Shown piece after piece: positions 44,902-54,399 of a DNA stretch of 64,000 nt. The notes under the pieces are model-generated. The model saw only the letters and a program-made list of their open reading frames with translations, did not search any database and had not been told where the DNA came from. The DNA comes from Clostridiales bacterium (GTDB lineage Bacteria > Bacillota > Clostridia > Lachnospirales > Lachnospiraceae). Within the stretch, counting starts at the first letter, position 1. Every line of letters begins with the position of its first letter. Both the position numbers and the translations under genes were made by a program. The stretch is from assembly GCA_012839295.1 (NCBI GenBank), contig DUNO01000011.1, positions 1 through 64,000 of the forward strand. Reading direction: 5' to 3'.

Positions 44902-46206
44902 ATGGACATTTATGTAGTACAACCAGGTGATACAATAATCTCCATTGCAGAAAAATTCGGTGTTTCCCTCTATCAATTAATACAGGACAATGGGCTTGGA
45001 AATTCCTTCCACTTAGCCAATGGCCAGGCTATTGTCATCGTCTATCCTACTAGAACCCATATCGTCGAAGAAGGTGACTCCCTGCAGTCGATTGCAGAGG
45101 CTTATAATACCACATTGCTCCAATTATTAAGAAACAATTCCTTTCTTTCTGATAGAGAATATATTTATCCCGGTGAAACCCTGGTGATCAGTTATGATAC
45201 CCGGGGCAAGCTTATAACAAACGGCTATGCTTATCCTTTTATTAACCAGGGCTCACTCATGAAAGTGTTGCCCTATCTTACTTATCTGTCTATTTTTAAT
45301 TACAGGATCATGGATGCCGGTGAAGTAACCAAATACAATGATGATACCCAGCTGATACAAACCGCAATAACCTTTGGTACCATACCGCTCCTGATGATAT
45401 CCGCCATGTCTCCCCTGGGGGAATCAGATGCAGAAGTCGTATATAAATTACTGATCAACGAAGAGTTTCAAACCCATCTTATTTCAAATATCCTTGAGAT
45501 CCTCCGCTCCACAGATTATCATGGCGTCAATATCATGATCAGTACCATGAACGAGGTAAACCAGGAGCTTTATTTTACTTTTTTAACAAGATTTTCCGAC
45601 CAGCTATCCCAGGAGGGGTATCTGATTTTTTATACGGTTAATCCCAACCTCCGATATGAAGACAATGAAATTAAATTCGAGAGGATCGACTATTTAAGGA
45701 TCAGCCAAAAGATTAACGGCTTTACCTTCTTCCAGTATGCCTGGGGTAAGAAAACGGATCCTCCTTCCCCGGTAAGCTCAGCAGAATTAATCAACGCCTT
45801 CCTGGAATATATCGTTACGGTTATTCCGGCGGAATTAGTCTCCGTCGGAGAACCCCTCATCGGCTATGATTGGGAGCTTCCCTTTATCCCAAACCGTTCC
45901 AGCGTCAACTCCGTTACTATCAATACAGCCATTAAAATTGCTTATGATTCTGCCGCCACCATAGAATTTGATCCCATATCCCAGACCCCGTTTTTCACCT
46001 ATCAATTCTCTTTTTCCGCTAAGCCCATCGATCATATCGTATGGTTTATTGATCCCAGAAGCATCAACGCTTTAAATGGCCTGATTGATAAATACGGTCT
46101 GCAGGGTTCCGGCATCTGGAATATCATGATTTACTATCAGCCGCTGTGGACAATCTTAAATTCACAGTACGAGCTTGTAAAGATGATACCTGACCGAATA
46201 GTGTGA
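44902..46206 (+). CDS. LysM-GH18 domain protein, paralogue 2 (catalytic motif lost)
   Basis: A 434-residue paralogue of the protein at 27503, beginning MDIYVVQPGDTI. Two LysM domains (about 2-46 and 52-96) are followed by a GH18-like barrel. The GH18 D-x-E pair is replaced: the segment reads GVNIMIS, giving M212 and S214 where paralogue 1 has S212 and E214. The catalytic glutamate is thus missing and hydrolysis is very unlikely. GYDWELPFIPN is kept, as is the overall fold pattern. ATG 44902 is preferred to TTG 44890. Probably a peptidoglycan- or spore-wall-binding protein. Confidence 0.82.
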   Translation: MDIYVVQPGDTIISIAEKFGVSLYQLIQDNGLGNSFHLANGQAIVIVYPTRTHIVEEGDSLQSIAEAYNTTLLQLLRNNSFLSDREYIYPGETLVISYDTRGKLITNGYAYPFINQGSLMKVLPYLTYLSIFNYRIMDAGEVTKYNDDTQLIQTAITFGTIPLLMISAMSPLGESDAEVVYKLLINEEFQTHLISNILEILRSTDYHGVNIMISTMNEVNQELYFTFLTRFSDQLSQEGYLIFYTVNPNLRYEDNEIKFERIDYLRISQKINGFTFFQYAWGKKTDPPSPVSSAELINAFLEYIVTVIPAELVSVGEPLIGYDWELPFIPNRSSVNSVTINTAIKIAYDSAATIEFDPISQTPFFTYQFSFSAKPIDHIVWFIDPRSINALNGLIDKYGLQGSGIWNIMIYYQPLWTILNSQYELVKMIPDRIV

Positions 46207-46263
46207 AATGAAGATCATTTCACATCCGACACCCCGTGACCTGACGGTCAAATGATCGTTAGT
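46201..46263 (+). repeat. Stop-codon-associated hairpin repeat, copy 2
   Basis: It begins TAGTGTGAAATG and supplies the TGA stop (46204-46206) of the LysM-GH18 gene. Hairpin 1 is TGTGAAATG-AAGAT-CATTTCACA; hairpin 2 is TGACC-TGAC-GGTCA. Compared with copy 1, the innermost pair of hairpin 1 has changed from A-T to G-C on both arms. Confidence 0.75.
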
Positions 46264-46276
46264 GTAAAAAATGCCA

Positions 46277-46318
46277 CAAAAAAACCTGTAAACCATTGAT
46301 TCAAGGCTTACAGGTTTT
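46277..46318 (-). terminator. Intrinsic terminator after rpmF
   Basis: AACCTGTAA (46308-46316 on the minus strand) pairs with TTACAGGTT (46283-46291), followed by a run of T. It lies ten bases past the rpmF stop. Confidence 0.85.
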
Positions 46319-46325
46319 CATTCAA

Positions 46326-46505
46326 TTATTCAGCTGTGATTATTTCCTTTTTATTGTAGGACCCGCAAGCCTTACACACTCTATGGGGAACCATGAGCTC
46401 TCCGCACTTGCTGCATTTTACTAAGTTAGGAGCAGTCATTTTCCAGTTAGCTCTACGGCTATCTCTTCTTGCTTTAGAATGTTTACCCTTCGGACAAATA
46501 GACAT
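46326..46505 (-). CDS. rpmF: 50S ribosomal protein L32
   Basis: A 59-residue ribosomal protein L32. It starts MSICPKGKHSKARRDSRRAN and carries the zinc ribbon CSKCGELMVPHRVCKACG (two CxxC pairs), so it is the zinc-binding form. GGAGGTGTGACAG precedes ATG 46505. The yceD-rpmF order, with three bases between, is conserved across bacteria. Confidence 0.96.
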   Translation of the reverse strand: MSICPKGKHSKARRDSRRANWKMTAPNLVKCSKCGELMVPHRVCKACGSYNKKEIITAE

Positions 46506-46508
46506 CTG

Positions 46509-47036
46509 TCACACCTCCTTAAAATTGTTAAAAATATCTCGGATTACTGACATTCTGGGATCATAATGCTGCGTATCGCAGTCACAGGTATTCTCATTTA
46601 GATTTATCCCACACTTTTCGCAGAGTCCTTTACAGTCCTCCCTGCACAAAAGCTTCATAGGGAAATCAATTAAGATTTCTTCATAAATCAATGTGTCTAC
46701 ATCCAGATTGTATCCAATAATATAATTTGTTTCGTCCAGACCTTCTGTACGCTCCTCCTCAGAAAGCTTAAAATCAACCTCTTTCTGAAATCTGATCTCC
46801 ATAGGATGTACTATTTCCTTCAGGCATCTGCCACAGTACAGGGTCAAAGAAATATCCGTTCCGCCCTCAATCAATACAACCTTGTCACCAAGATTTGTTA
46901 TTGTGAGCTCTACCGGTTCCTTATGGGCGAATCCATAAGAAGTACCCTGGTATTCAACACTCTCAAGTTCAAGGGGGGCATCGATCTTCGCTACCTTATC
47001 CTTCGTAGTCATTATTTCTGACAAAGATATCAGCAT
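46509..47036 (-). CDS. yceD: YceD/DUF177 family protein (YlbN-like)
   Basis: A 175-residue DUF177 protein, linked to 23S rRNA accumulation in plants and E. coli. A CGRC pair occurs mid-protein. The C-terminal signature LLCREDCKGLCEKCGINLNEN carries two further cysteine pairs, a likely zinc site of the Firmicute form. It precedes rpmF in the same transcript. GGAGAG precedes ATG 47036. Confidence 0.9.
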   Translation of the reverse strand: MLISLSEIMTTKDKVAKIDAPLELESVEYQGTSYGFAHKEPVELTITNLGDKVVLIEGGTDISLTLYCGRCLKEIVHPMEIRFQKEVDFKLSEEERTEGLDETNYIIGYNLDVDTLIYEEILIDFPMKLLCREDCKGLCEKCGINLNENTCDCDTQHYDPRMSVIRDIFNNFKEV

Positions 47037-47200
47037 TGTAATCTCTCCGAATATTCACTGCTTACAAGAATTTAAATATAAACTCTCTTTTACGCGCTTC
47101 TTGTATTATACCCAGTGAAATACTATTTGTCAATCAAAAAATGTTATTTCTTACTTACCTATCCTTAACCTCTTAACCTAATATGCCCTACCATACTTAC

Positions 47201-48397
47201 TTATTTGAGCAGTTCTACAGTTTCCCTTGCAATTGCCAGCTCTTCATTGGTGGGCACAATGCAAACCTTAGTCCTTGATTCAGGAGTTGTCAGCATAAGG
47301 AGCTTGCTCTTGGTATTATTTAATTCCAGATCAATCTTAACGCCAAGATATCCCAGGTATTCGCATACCCATTCCCTTACTCTCCAGTCATTCTCACCAA
47401 CACCTGCCGTAAATGCGATCGCATCCACGCCGTTCATTGCTGCTACATAGCCTCCGATGTATTTTGCTACATTATAGCAGAATACTTCAAATGCAATAGT
47501 AGCTAATTCGTTACCTGCATCAACAGCATCATTCAGGTCACGGAAGTCACTGGATACCTCAGACATACCCTGAAGTCCGGATTCCTTATTCAGAAGGCTC
47601 ATAACCTGGTCAAGGGACTTTCCTTCCTTCTTAGCGATGAACTCGATAATGGAAGGATCGATGTCGCCGCATCTGGTACCCATAACAAGGCCTGCAAGAG
47701 GAGTGAAGCCCATGCTGGTATCGATGGATTTACCGTTTAATACTGCGGAAATACTGGAGCCATTTCCAAGGTGGCAAACGATGATTTTGGAATTGTTAAT
47801 ATCTAAGCCGCAGAATTCAGCCGTTTTCTTGGATACAAAGCTATGGCTTGTACCATGGAAACCGTATTTACGGATCTTATATTTTTTGTAATATTCGTGA
47901 GGGATGCCGTATAAATAAGCTTTCGGAGGCATTGTCTGATGGAATGCAGTATCAAACACACCAACCTGGGGTTTGCCGGGCATTAACTTCTCGCATGCAT
48001 GGATCCCTATTAAGTTTGCCGGATTATGGAGGGGTGCCAATTCGCTGCATTCTTCCAGGGCTTCAATTACCGCCTCATTGATTACAGTTGAGCTGGCAAA
48101 CTTCTCACCGCCATGTACTACCCTGTGCCCTATCGCACCGATCTCATCCAGGGATTTGATCACGCCATGCTTCTCATCCGTCAGGGCATGAAGCACCATC
48201 TGGACTGCAACCTCATGATTCTTCATGTCATTCGTTTCAATTACTATCTTGTCCTGGCCCTCCGGTGTGTGTTTCAGCTGGCTCAACTCTTGTCCAATAC
48301 GCTCACAAATACCGACTGCCAATACTCGTTCCGTATCAGAATCGATCAGCTGATACTTTAATGAAGAACTGCCGCAATTAATAACTAATACTTTCAT
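47201..48397 (-). CDS. ackA: Acetate kinase
   Basis: A 398-residue enzyme that interconverts acetyl phosphate + ADP and acetate + ATP. Family motifs are VLVINCGSSSLKYQL, the HRVVHGGEKF substrate region, KYGFHGTSHSFV, and HLGNGSSISAV. It works with Pta encoded upstream, generating ATP from acetyl-CoA in fermentation. The 184-bp gap from pta holds the pta terminator and a 16-bp AT-rich tandem array, so ackA probably has its own promoter. Confidence 0.97.
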   Translation of the reverse strand: MKVLVINCGSSSLKYQLIDSDTERVLAVGICERIGQELSQLKHTPEGQDKIVIETNDMKNHEVAVQMVLHALTDEKHGVIKSLDEIGAIGHRVVHGGEKFASSTVINEAVIEALEECSELAPLHNPANLIGIHACEKLMPGKPQVGVFDTAFHQTMPPKAYLYGIPHEYYKKYKIRKYGFHGTSHSFVSKKTAEFCGLDINNSKIIVCHLGNGSSISAVLNGKSIDTSMGFTPLAGLVMGTRCGDIDPSIIEFIAKKEGKSLDQVMSLLNKESGLQGMSEVSSDFRDLNDAVDAGNELATIAFEVFCYNVAKYIGGYVAAMNGVDAIAFTAGVGENDWRVREWVCEYLGYLGVKIDLELNNTKSKLLMLTTPESRTKVCIVPTNEELAIARETVELLK

Positions 48398-48417
48398 TTA
48401 CACATACCTCACTTTTT

Positions 48418-48506
48418 TATTATAAATATGTTTTATATGTTTTACCATAATTATACTTTATCATAACTATATCTTACCATAAATATGCTTTATTATAAAC
48501 ATGTTT
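48418..48506. repeat. 16-bp AT-rich tandem array upstream of ackA
   Basis: Five 16-bp units of the type TA(T/C)(T/C)ATAA(A/T/C)TATG(T/C)TT, one followed by a 9-bp partial unit, contiguous from 48418 to 48506. Nothing is coded. It lies 20 to 110 bp upstream of the ackA start codon, over the expected promoter or leader. Confidence 0.75.
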
Positions 48507-48544
48507 TGTCCTGATATCCGGATTTTAATATAAAATACTGCGAA

Positions 48545-48570
48545 AAGCGAAGCATCTCACCACTTCGCTT
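48545..48570 (-). terminator. Probable terminator after pta
   Basis: AAGCGAAG and CTTCGCTT form an eight-base stem with a ten-base loop, extended by GCG/CGC further out. On the minus strand TTTTCGC and then AGTATTTTAT follow. It lies 12 to 37 bases after the pta stop. Confidence 0.65.
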
Positions 48571-48581
48571 CTTTGCGTATC

Positions 48582-49616
<1,035 letters not shown>

Positions 49617-49646
49617 TCAAATAATAGTTATCAGGTGTGTATAATT

Positions 49647-49732
49647 TCTGATAAAGGCGCTGCTTTTGCGTCGTGTAAAGTGTACCCTAAAGGGCACGCC
49701 GATTACAGGAAGATGATTTTACTTCCTGTAAA
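49647..49732 (-). repeat. GGCGC / ATTACAGG repeat, copy 2 (pta leader)
   Basis: The plus strand has AAAGGCGCTGCTTTTGCGTCGTG, then an extra small hairpin (GTGTACCC/GGGCAC), then GATTACAGGAAG...CTTCCTGTAA. It lies about 50-140 bases before the pta start. If the -10 box at 49776 is used, it is part of the pta leader RNA. Confidence 0.7.
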
Positions 49733-49775
49733 ATAAAATTAGTGTATATAAAAATAAGTAAAAACCATAACTTTG

Positions 49776-49804
49776 ATTATAAGACAAAATACATTTTGAT
49801 ACAA
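49776..49804 (-). promoter_or_regulatory. pta: Probable sigma-A promoter of pta
   Basis: On the minus strand TTGTAT (49804-49799), a 17-base spacer and TATAAT (49781-49776). Transcription would start near 49770 and give a leader of about 170 bases. Confidence 0.6.
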
Positions 49805-50176
49805 GTATATTTTGTAGAAAAAGGTGGGATTCTTTAAACAAAATTAATGGTAAAAATAATATATTTTTGTGAAATACTACGAAAGCCATATGTATAATTT
49901 ATATTAGGATAAATTTGGATTTAGATTCTAATAAGTAGAATTTTAGTTTTTTGGTTTTTATTCAGCCCACTTCATATCGCTTGGATTGTTGTCATTGACG
50001 GTACCCGGCAGAAATGTTATATTGGAACCACATATTAGTATGTATTAAAACTATGTATTAGTATGCATTAAAACCACGTAATAACATGCATTGAACCCAC
50101 GTATTATATCGTATATTGAGACCATGTGGCAACATGCGTTATTGAATAAAAAACACCCCATGACAGGAGATAGCAG
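49805..50176. other. Divergent intergenic region between pta and tmcAL
   Basis: AT-rich and non-coding, about 370 bp. It contains the pta promoter on its left side and a degenerate 23-bp tandem array on its right (50032-50149). No gene or known RNA is seen. Confidence 0.7.
50032..50149. repeat. Degenerate 23-bp tandem array upstream of tmcAL
   Basis: Five contiguous units of 23, 23, 23, 25 and 24 bases follow the pattern A(C/T)GTATTAGTATGCATTAAAACC, with increasing divergence towards the gene. It ends 27 bases before the tmcAL start codon. Confidence 0.75.
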
Positions 50177-51469
50177 ATGAAGGTTGTAGGATTAATTACT
50201 GAATATAATCCATTCCATAACGGCCACAAATACCATATCGAAGAGGCCAAAAGGCTGACGGGCGCAGATTATGCCATCGCCGCGATGAGCGGTAATTTTG
50301 TACAGCGGGGAACTCCCGCCGTCATAGACAAGTACAGCCGTACCGAAATGGCTTTAAATAATGGCATTGACCTGGTCCTGGAGTTACCGGTATGCTATGC
50401 CACCGGCAGTGCGGAATATTTTGCCCATGGGGCTGTCTCCTTGCTGGACAGGTTAGGAATCGTAGATTACCTCTGCTTTGGAAGCGAGTGCGGTGACCTG
50501 GCTCTTCTGGAGGAAGCCGCAGGGTTCCTGCTTGATCCCCCTCCATCCTTTGATGAAACGCTCCATGCGTACCTCAAAGAAGGCTTTACCTATCCGGCTG
50601 CCCGCGGCAGGGCAATGCAGCACCTCCTTGAAGACCAGCAGCCAGGCTATAGCACCTCCTTAACCAAGCTCCTCACGGAACCGAATAATATCCTGGGCAT
50701 TGAGTACATGAAGGCACTGCGCCGCCTGGATTCTAAGATTGCCCCCAGGACAGTACAGCGGATTTTGGCACAATATCACGACCCGGATTTATCAAAAGGG
50801 GAGGCAGCCAGCCCCGCAATCAGTTCCGCTACCGCGATCCGCCGTGCTATTTTCAGCAAAGGACCGGAGGCCGGCAATTATTTTGGGGAAATCAGCCATA
50901 GTGTCCCCCCGGATGTATACCATATCCTTAAGAAATACCACCGGGTAAGATATCCCATCTCAGAGGAGGACTTTTCCCAGGTGATAAGGTATAAGCTGCT
51001 TTATGAAAGCAGGCAGTCCCTCGCCGGGTATCTGGATATTTCTGAGGATTTAGCAGACCGTTTAAAAAATCTTTCCACCATTTGCTCCCACCGGGCTATT
51101 TCTGAACTGGCACAGGAGATTAAGACAAAGAACCTCACCTTAACACGCATCAACCGGGCCATCCTCCACATGCTGCTAAATATTAAAGCCGAAACCGTTC
51201 AGGAATATAACCGGAATGGCTATACCCAATATGCCCGGGTGCTCGGAATAAAAAAGGAATCCTCCCATCTGCTCCGTAAAATCGAAAAGCATGGAAGAAT
51301 CCCTATTATAATGAAAGTATCAAAAGCGGAGCAGCAGCTCCCTCCTCCTGCCCTACGCATGCTGCAGGAAGATATTTTAGCGGCTCATTTGTATATACAA
51401 GCGGTATACGAAAAGTATGGTACTATCATTCCCAATGAATACAGGCATGGGATTATTCTTTATCCGTAA
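50177..51469 (+). CDS. tmcAL: tRNA(Met) cytidine acetate ligase TmcAL (YlbM)
   Basis: A 430-residue enzyme that uses ATP and acetate to acetylate C34 of elongator tRNA-Met (ac4C). The nucleotidyltransferase core is VVGLITEYNPFHNGHKYHI, followed by MSGNFVQRGTPAVIDKYSR and YFAHGAVSLLDRLGI. Length matches Bacillus YlbM (about 415). ACAGGAGATAGCAG precedes ATG 50177. It is divergent from pta-ackA, which control acetate, the substrate of this enzyme. Confidence 0.93.
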   Translation: MKVVGLITEYNPFHNGHKYHIEEAKRLTGADYAIAAMSGNFVQRGTPAVIDKYSRTEMALNNGIDLVLELPVCYATGSAEYFAHGAVSLLDRLGIVDYLCFGSECGDLALLEEAAGFLLDPPPSFDETLHAYLKEGFTYPAARGRAMQHLLEDQQPGYSTSLTKLLTEPNNILGIEYMKALRRLDSKIAPRTVQRILAQYHDPDLSKGEAASPAISSATAIRRAIFSKGPEAGNYFGEISHSVPPDVYHILKKYHRVRYPISEEDFSQVIRYKLLYESRQSLAGYLDISEDLADRLKNLSTICSHRAISELAQEIKTKNLTLTRINRAILHMLLNIKAETVQEYNRNGYTQYARVLGIKKESSHLLRKIEKHGRIPIIMKVSKAEQQLPPPALRMLQEDILAAHLYIQAVYEKYGTIIPNEYRHGIILYP

Positions 51470-51519
51470 ATTGATCAATGTGGGAGATCCGTGTGGATTT
51501 CCCGCATTATTTTAATCCC

Positions 51520-51549
51520 TTGACATTACATATCATGTAACGTTATAAT
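51520..51549 (+). promoter_or_regulatory. Promoter with embedded operator for arsR-MFS
   Basis: TTGACA (51520-51525) and TATAAT (51544-51549) are separated by 18 bases. The spacer holds the perfect palindrome TTACAT-ATC-ATGTAA (51526-51540). This is where an ArsR-family repressor encoded just downstream would bind to regulate itself. Confidence 0.75.
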
Positions 51550-51610
51550 ATATGTATTGTATAATTAACAGTATATTAATCCATTTTATTAGCTACAGGA
51601 GGGGTATCCT

Positions 51611-52198
51611 ATGCCTAAACAAATAACCTTAACCACCAGAAAGCAGCTGGATATCTATATGAATCCCCAGCGGCAGCGTCTTTTAAAAGCCATGGACATC
51701 CACGCAGCTCCAATGACCCCGAAGCAATTGTCCAGCCACCTGGGCATCTCAGCTTCCTCTGTTTCCCACCATTTAAAGAAGCTGGAAGAGCTGGATCTTG
51801 TTGGCCTTGACCATACGGAATCCATCCGTGGAATCCAGGCTAAATATTACAAGCGCCTTCCCGTCGTAATCAACCTGGGAAGTGACAAGGACGATGACCT
51901 CAAAGAGGAACGTACCCTGCTCTCGGATTATTGTATGAATGAAACCTGGAAGAGCTTTAAGGAGCATATGGAGCAGCTAAATGACCGCACTAACCCGTTG
52001 GAGACAGGTGACGTCATGAATGGTATTCTTTATTTGACACAAGAAGAGGCAGAACAGCTGAAAGCACTGATACTGGGCTTTTACTCCAGACATATGGAAC
52101 CTGCTCCCGGCACTGTCCCATGGGAAACCGCCATCATCGCTTTTCCCCATAAAGCTTACCCTGCCGAAAAAACCATACCAAAGAACGCGGAGGATTGA
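51611..52198 (+). CDS. ArsR family winged-helix regulator
   Basis: A 195-residue regulator with an N-terminal winged helix (PMTPKQLSSHLGISASSVSHHLKKLEELDL, then wing residues LDHTESIRGIQAKYY) and a helical C-terminal half of unknown ligand type. No cysteine metal site is evident, so this is not a classical metal sensor. GGAGGGG precedes ATG 51611. It is followed one base later by an MFS transporter, which it probably represses through the palindrome in the promoter. Confidence 0.85.
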   Translation: MPKQITLTTRKQLDIYMNPQRQRLLKAMDIHAAPMTPKQLSSHLGISASSVSHHLKKLEELDLVGLDHTESIRGIQAKYYKRLPVVINLGSDKDDDLKEERTLLSDYCMNETWKSFKEHMEQLNDRTNPLETGDVMNGILYLTQEEAEQLKALILGFYSRHMEPAPGTVPWETAIIAFPHKAYPAEKTIPKNAED

Positions 52199-52199
52199 C

Positions 52200-53396
52200 A
52201 TGAAGTTAAGCCATAAACTAATCTTTTTTATAAGTCCCTTTTGTATAGGAATCACAGCGCCTGTGTTTTCCCTGGTTCTGCTCTCACACGGCGCAACGCT
52301 GGAATCATTATCCATCTGTGTCGGCATTTTTGCAGCCACGGTGGTGCTTCTGGAGCTTCCCAGCGGAATACTCACTGACCTTATCGGGAGGAAACGTACC
52401 TTCCTGATTTCCCAATGCTTTATGCTGTGCTATTTCCTATTGGTTCTCTTTAGCCGCAATGTCCTCCTGCTAGCCATTGCATGTGCCATTCAGGGAATTG
52501 GCAGGGCTTTCAGCTCCGGTTCCCTGGAAGCCTTAGAGATTGAGGCCTATATGAAGGAAAAGGGGACAGAGGGACTTTCCAAAATTAACAGCACCCTGGC
52601 GGTCATCACAAGTGCGGGATTAGCCTCCGGTTCTCTTTGCGGAGGTCTTTTCGGATATTTAGACCCTACATATACGCTGCTTCTGGCTGTCTGTATTCTC
52701 CTGGAAGCATTCCTTTTAATCCTTACACTTCTTTTCGTGAAGGAGCGCTGGGAAAAAACATCGGATGCAACGTCTATGATCCAGCTAAAAAATCAGGTAC
52801 ATAACCTTTTCTCTTCCCTAAAGCGCTCCAAAATTATCATAACCATACTTGCCATGTCCGTCATGCTGGGACTTGGACTTAGCACCATCGAGGTCTATTG
52901 GCAGCCTGCGCTAAAACTTTTTCTGCCGGAGCACTTGGGCTGGATCTTTGGCATCATTAATTGCCTGGGATATTTGGGCATGAGCCTTGGCAACAAAGGG
53001 GCTGAACGGATATGGAGGCATTGGCATTTATCAGAAAATGTTAAACGGCCTATGATGTGTTACTGGCCCCTGCGGCTCCTGCTCCCATTCACCATCCTTC
53101 TATTAGGGTTATGCGGGAATATACCTGTCTTCATTTTCTTGTTCATCCTGACCTATTTTGTTCTGGGAGCCGGGAACTTATTTGAAGATACCATATTCCA
53201 TTCCTCCATCGATAACAGCCAGCGCGCCAGTATGATGTCCTTATCCTCCCTGTTCTTAAGAAGCGGTGGGATCCTCACCTCCATCCTGGGCAGCCTGATT
53301 CTGACAGGCTTCTCCCTGCCCTACGTCTGGATTCTGCTTTCAGCTGCCACAGGTGCCGGGATTCTGCTCTTGATGGTTCTGTATCGAAGAAGATAA
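52200..53396 (+). CDS. MFS transporter
   Basis: A 398-residue, about 12-helix major facilitator. Motif A after helix 2 reads GILTDLIGRKRTF. The family is close to drug/metabolite antiporters, but the substrate cannot be told. ATG 52200 is one base after the arsR stop and uses GGAGGATTGAC, so the two are translationally linked. Efflux of a compound sensed by the ArsR protein is the simplest reading. Confidence 0.85.
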   Translation: MKLSHKLIFFISPFCIGITAPVFSLVLLSHGATLESLSICVGIFAATVVLLELPSGILTDLIGRKRTFLISQCFMLCYFLLVLFSRNVLLLAIACAIQGIGRAFSSGSLEALEIEAYMKEKGTEGLSKINSTLAVITSAGLASGSLCGGLFGYLDPTYTLLLAVCILLEAFLLILTLLFVKERWEKTSDATSMIQLKNQVHNLFSSLKRSKIIITILAMSVMLGLGLSTIEVYWQPALKLFLPEHLGWIFGIINCLGYLGMSLGNKGAERIWRHWHLSENVKRPMMCYWPLRLLLPFTILLLGLCGNIPVFIFLFILTYFVLGAGNLFEDTIFHSSIDNSQRASMMSLSSLFLRSGGILTSILGSLILTGFSLPYVWILLSAATGAGILLLMVLYRRR

Positions 53397-53485
53397 ATCA
53401 TAATCACCGGCTATAAAATGAACCCATTTTGTCAGACAAAAATAAGCCTAATGAAAGGGGGGGCATTAATCTGGATGCAAAAAAT

Positions 53486-53528
53486 AAGCTCTTTCCTTAA
53501 TGACTATATATCACTTAGGAAAGGGCTT
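53486..53528 (-). terminator. Terminator after MNT/HEPN locus 2
   Basis: AAGCCCTTTCCT pairs with AGGAAAGAGCTT (one mismatch) and is followed on the minus strand by ATTTTTTGC. It lies about 20 bases past the HEPN stop. Confidence 0.75.
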
Positions 53529-53548
53529 ACCTTTATTTATAAATAATA

Positions 53549-53965
53549 TTAATTTGTTTTGCTTCTTTCTGCAATATACTTATTGACCTCCTGATAGAAT
53601 AACCTTGCATTTTGTATCTGTTTTTCCGTTTCTTCTCTCGATGCAATAAACATATCATCATAGTCTGATGCATTTCTAATTTCAGATGCCTGTCCAATAA
53701 TAGAGGACAGCTGTTCATTAAAAACACCCGATTTTATATAAGACTTCCTAAACTCAGCAATTATTCCGCTATGTTTTTTACTATCATATCCATCAAAAGC
53801 AAGTACAGCCCGCATTGCATGAAATATGGAGTAATATGCCCTATTATTTGCTACACGCAAATGGTTATCTTCTAACATCATTATGGCAATATCTAAATCC
53901 TCCTTAGATCTTTCAATCCGGTATCCAGCGTATTCCATTCTCACTTTAAATGTTTCATCCAACAA
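53549..53965 (-). CDS. HEPN domain protein, intact, locus 2
   Basis: A 138-residue all-helical HEPN protein of the COG1895 type. It contains RAYYSIFH, an Rx6H arrangement like the RNase motif of HEPN toxins, then KKHSGIIAEFRKSYIKSG. It overlaps the end of the MNT gene by 11 bases, typical of HEPN-MNT pairs. The pseudogene at 22285-22689 is its closest relative in the window. An RNase toxin role is plausible but this subfamily is not well tested. Confidence 0.85.
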   Translation of the reverse strand: MLDETFKVRMEYAGYRIERSKEDLDIAIMMLEDNHLRVANNRAYYSIFHAMRAVLAFDGYDSKKHSGIIAEFRKSYIKSGVFNEQLSSIIGQASEIRNASDYDDMFIASREETEKQIQNARLFYQEVNKYIAERSKTN

Positions 53966-54290
53966 TTACTCCCTCCTTTTCAATGTTTTTATAAAATCCA
54001 GAAGCCTCTTTGTATTCTTTAAAGATGTCATAATTCTGGAATACTGCCGAGATGACAACATCATATTTTAGATCCAGTTTGTCAGCCGTTGGTCTCATTG
54101 TATTTCTTGCTTCTGACAATTTCTCAGGATGGATGGCGAGCAAAACCAATAAATCTATATCACTTTCCTTGTCAAAATCTCCCCTGGCACATGAACCAAA
54201 TAAAATGACCGCTTTCAGGGAAGTTCCAAATTGTCTTTTTGCTTCTAAAATGTATTCACTTATAACCTTTTGTACCTTTTGTTTTGTCAT
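53955..54290 (-). CDS. MNT-type nucleotidyltransferase, locus 2
   Basis: A 111-residue minimal nucleotidyltransferase. The motif LFGSCARGDFDKESDIDLLVL gives GSxxRG and DxD, the pol-beta active site. It has the expected size of an MNT antitoxin that would AMPylate the HEPN partner encoded next. GGAGGG precedes ATG 54290. The N-terminus differs from the locus 1 MNT, so the two loci are related but not recent duplicates. Confidence 0.87.
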   Translation of the reverse strand: MTKQKVQKVISEYILEAKRQFGTSLKAVILFGSCARGDFDKESDIDLLVLLAIHPEKLSEARNTMRPTADKLDLKYDVVISAVFQNYDIFKEYKEASGFYKNIEKEGVIVG

Positions 54291-54399
54291 AGCTTCCCTC
54301 CTAACTTACCTAAATCCTAACGATTAATCCCTAATACTATTATAATTGTGCCCCGCATCTTAATCAACAACTTAATGAATTTTAAGGATGATTATTAAA

